From contig NZ_JAMGBF010000017.1 in assembly GCF_023516615.1 (NCBI RefSeq), positions 62,001 through 126,000 on the forward strand: a stretch of 64,000 bases of DNA, given 5' to 3'. Positions 63,891 through 64,000 of the stretch are shown here, in pieces (position 1 is the stretch's first letter; each line of letters begins with the position of its first letter). Source of the stretch: Streptomyces panaciradicis (GTDB taxonomy: Bacteria > Actinomycetota > Actinomycetes > Streptomycetales > Streptomycetaceae). The position numbers were made by a program, and so were the translations under genes. Below the pieces are notes generated by a model. It searched no databases. It worked only from the letters and a program-made list of their open reading frames with translations, and was not told where the DNA came from.

Positions 63891-64000
63891 CATCCGTGCG
63901 GCTGCGGAAACCGCGGCGGTCACCGTCGTACGGCCGTGGCGGTCATCGCCGCGCAGCTGTGGCGCTCATCGACGTACGGCCGTCGTGGTCCAGCCCAGCA

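Overview
The window looks like a chromosomal segment of a Streptomyces (or very close actinomycete). GC is very high, GTG starts are frequent, the gene set is streptomycete in style (fused cydCD, SpoIIE/GAF phosphatase, lone HATPase proteins, DUF5926, SigE-type sigma factor), and ParB parS palindromes and DnaA boxes recur. Six parS-like sites (four of them in or upstream of cyd genes, thiC or an F420-type oxidoreductase gene) and two DnaA-box clusters suggest a place within roughly a hundred kilobases of oriC, in the conserved core of the linear chromosome. No rRNA operon, CRISPR array, complete IS element or integrase gene was seen.

Layout. 1-1338: 3'-truncated YibE/F membrane protein. 1374-3470: promoter, TPP riboswitch, thiC and its terminator. 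3478-7203: an accessory stretch of three single-gene segments (DUF4240 protein; propeller-like protein; TerD-vWA protein), each followed by another direct copy of the 3' end of thiC. 7363-10814: membrane protein, metallophosphoesterase, LacI regulator. 11234-18716: hisC, then a Rex operator and cydA-cydB-cydCD (cytochrome bd oxidase and its exporter). 18790-24505: GAF histidine kinase, HAD phosphatase, F420-type oxidoreductase, hypothetical, KptA, MerR regulator. 24549-27148: SDR/hydrolase fusion and M24 peptidase. 27391-30895: two ATPase/permease ABC pairs in one overlapping operon. 31456-31561: an aberrant class II tRNA-like gene. 31590-35155: HAD phosphatase-serS operon, a DnaA-box-rich intergenic region, pheA. 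35189-41506: copper/cytochrome oxidase assembly block (Dyp peroxidase, CopC-CopD-YtkA fusion, PCuAC, Sco, YcnI, membrane protein). 41729-51545: regulators and housekeeping genes (HATPase proteins, MocR, pepP, PP2C, primase-like protein, DUF5926, glycerophosphodiesterase). 51802-53476: HtrA-type protease and tRNA-Ser(TGA). 53560-58604: small secreted, lipo- and hypothetical proteins plus a Prim-Pol protein, an accessory-looking stretch. 58827-63843: ChsH2/ChsH1/Ltp2-like hydratase-aldolase operon, SigE-family sigma factor and acyl-CoA ligase behind a TetR-type inverted repeat.

How the parts work together. cydABCD makes a quinol oxidase controlled by redox through Rex. The 35-41 kb block supplies copper and haem-related extracytoplasmic functions. 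The 58-64 kb block has activation (FadD), hydration (MaoC pair) and retro-aldol (Ltp2) steps suited to degrading a branched acyl-CoA side chain. The most unusual features are the serial duplication of the thiC tail around single-gene inserts, and the tRNA-Ser-like gene with an oversized anticodon arm close to serS.
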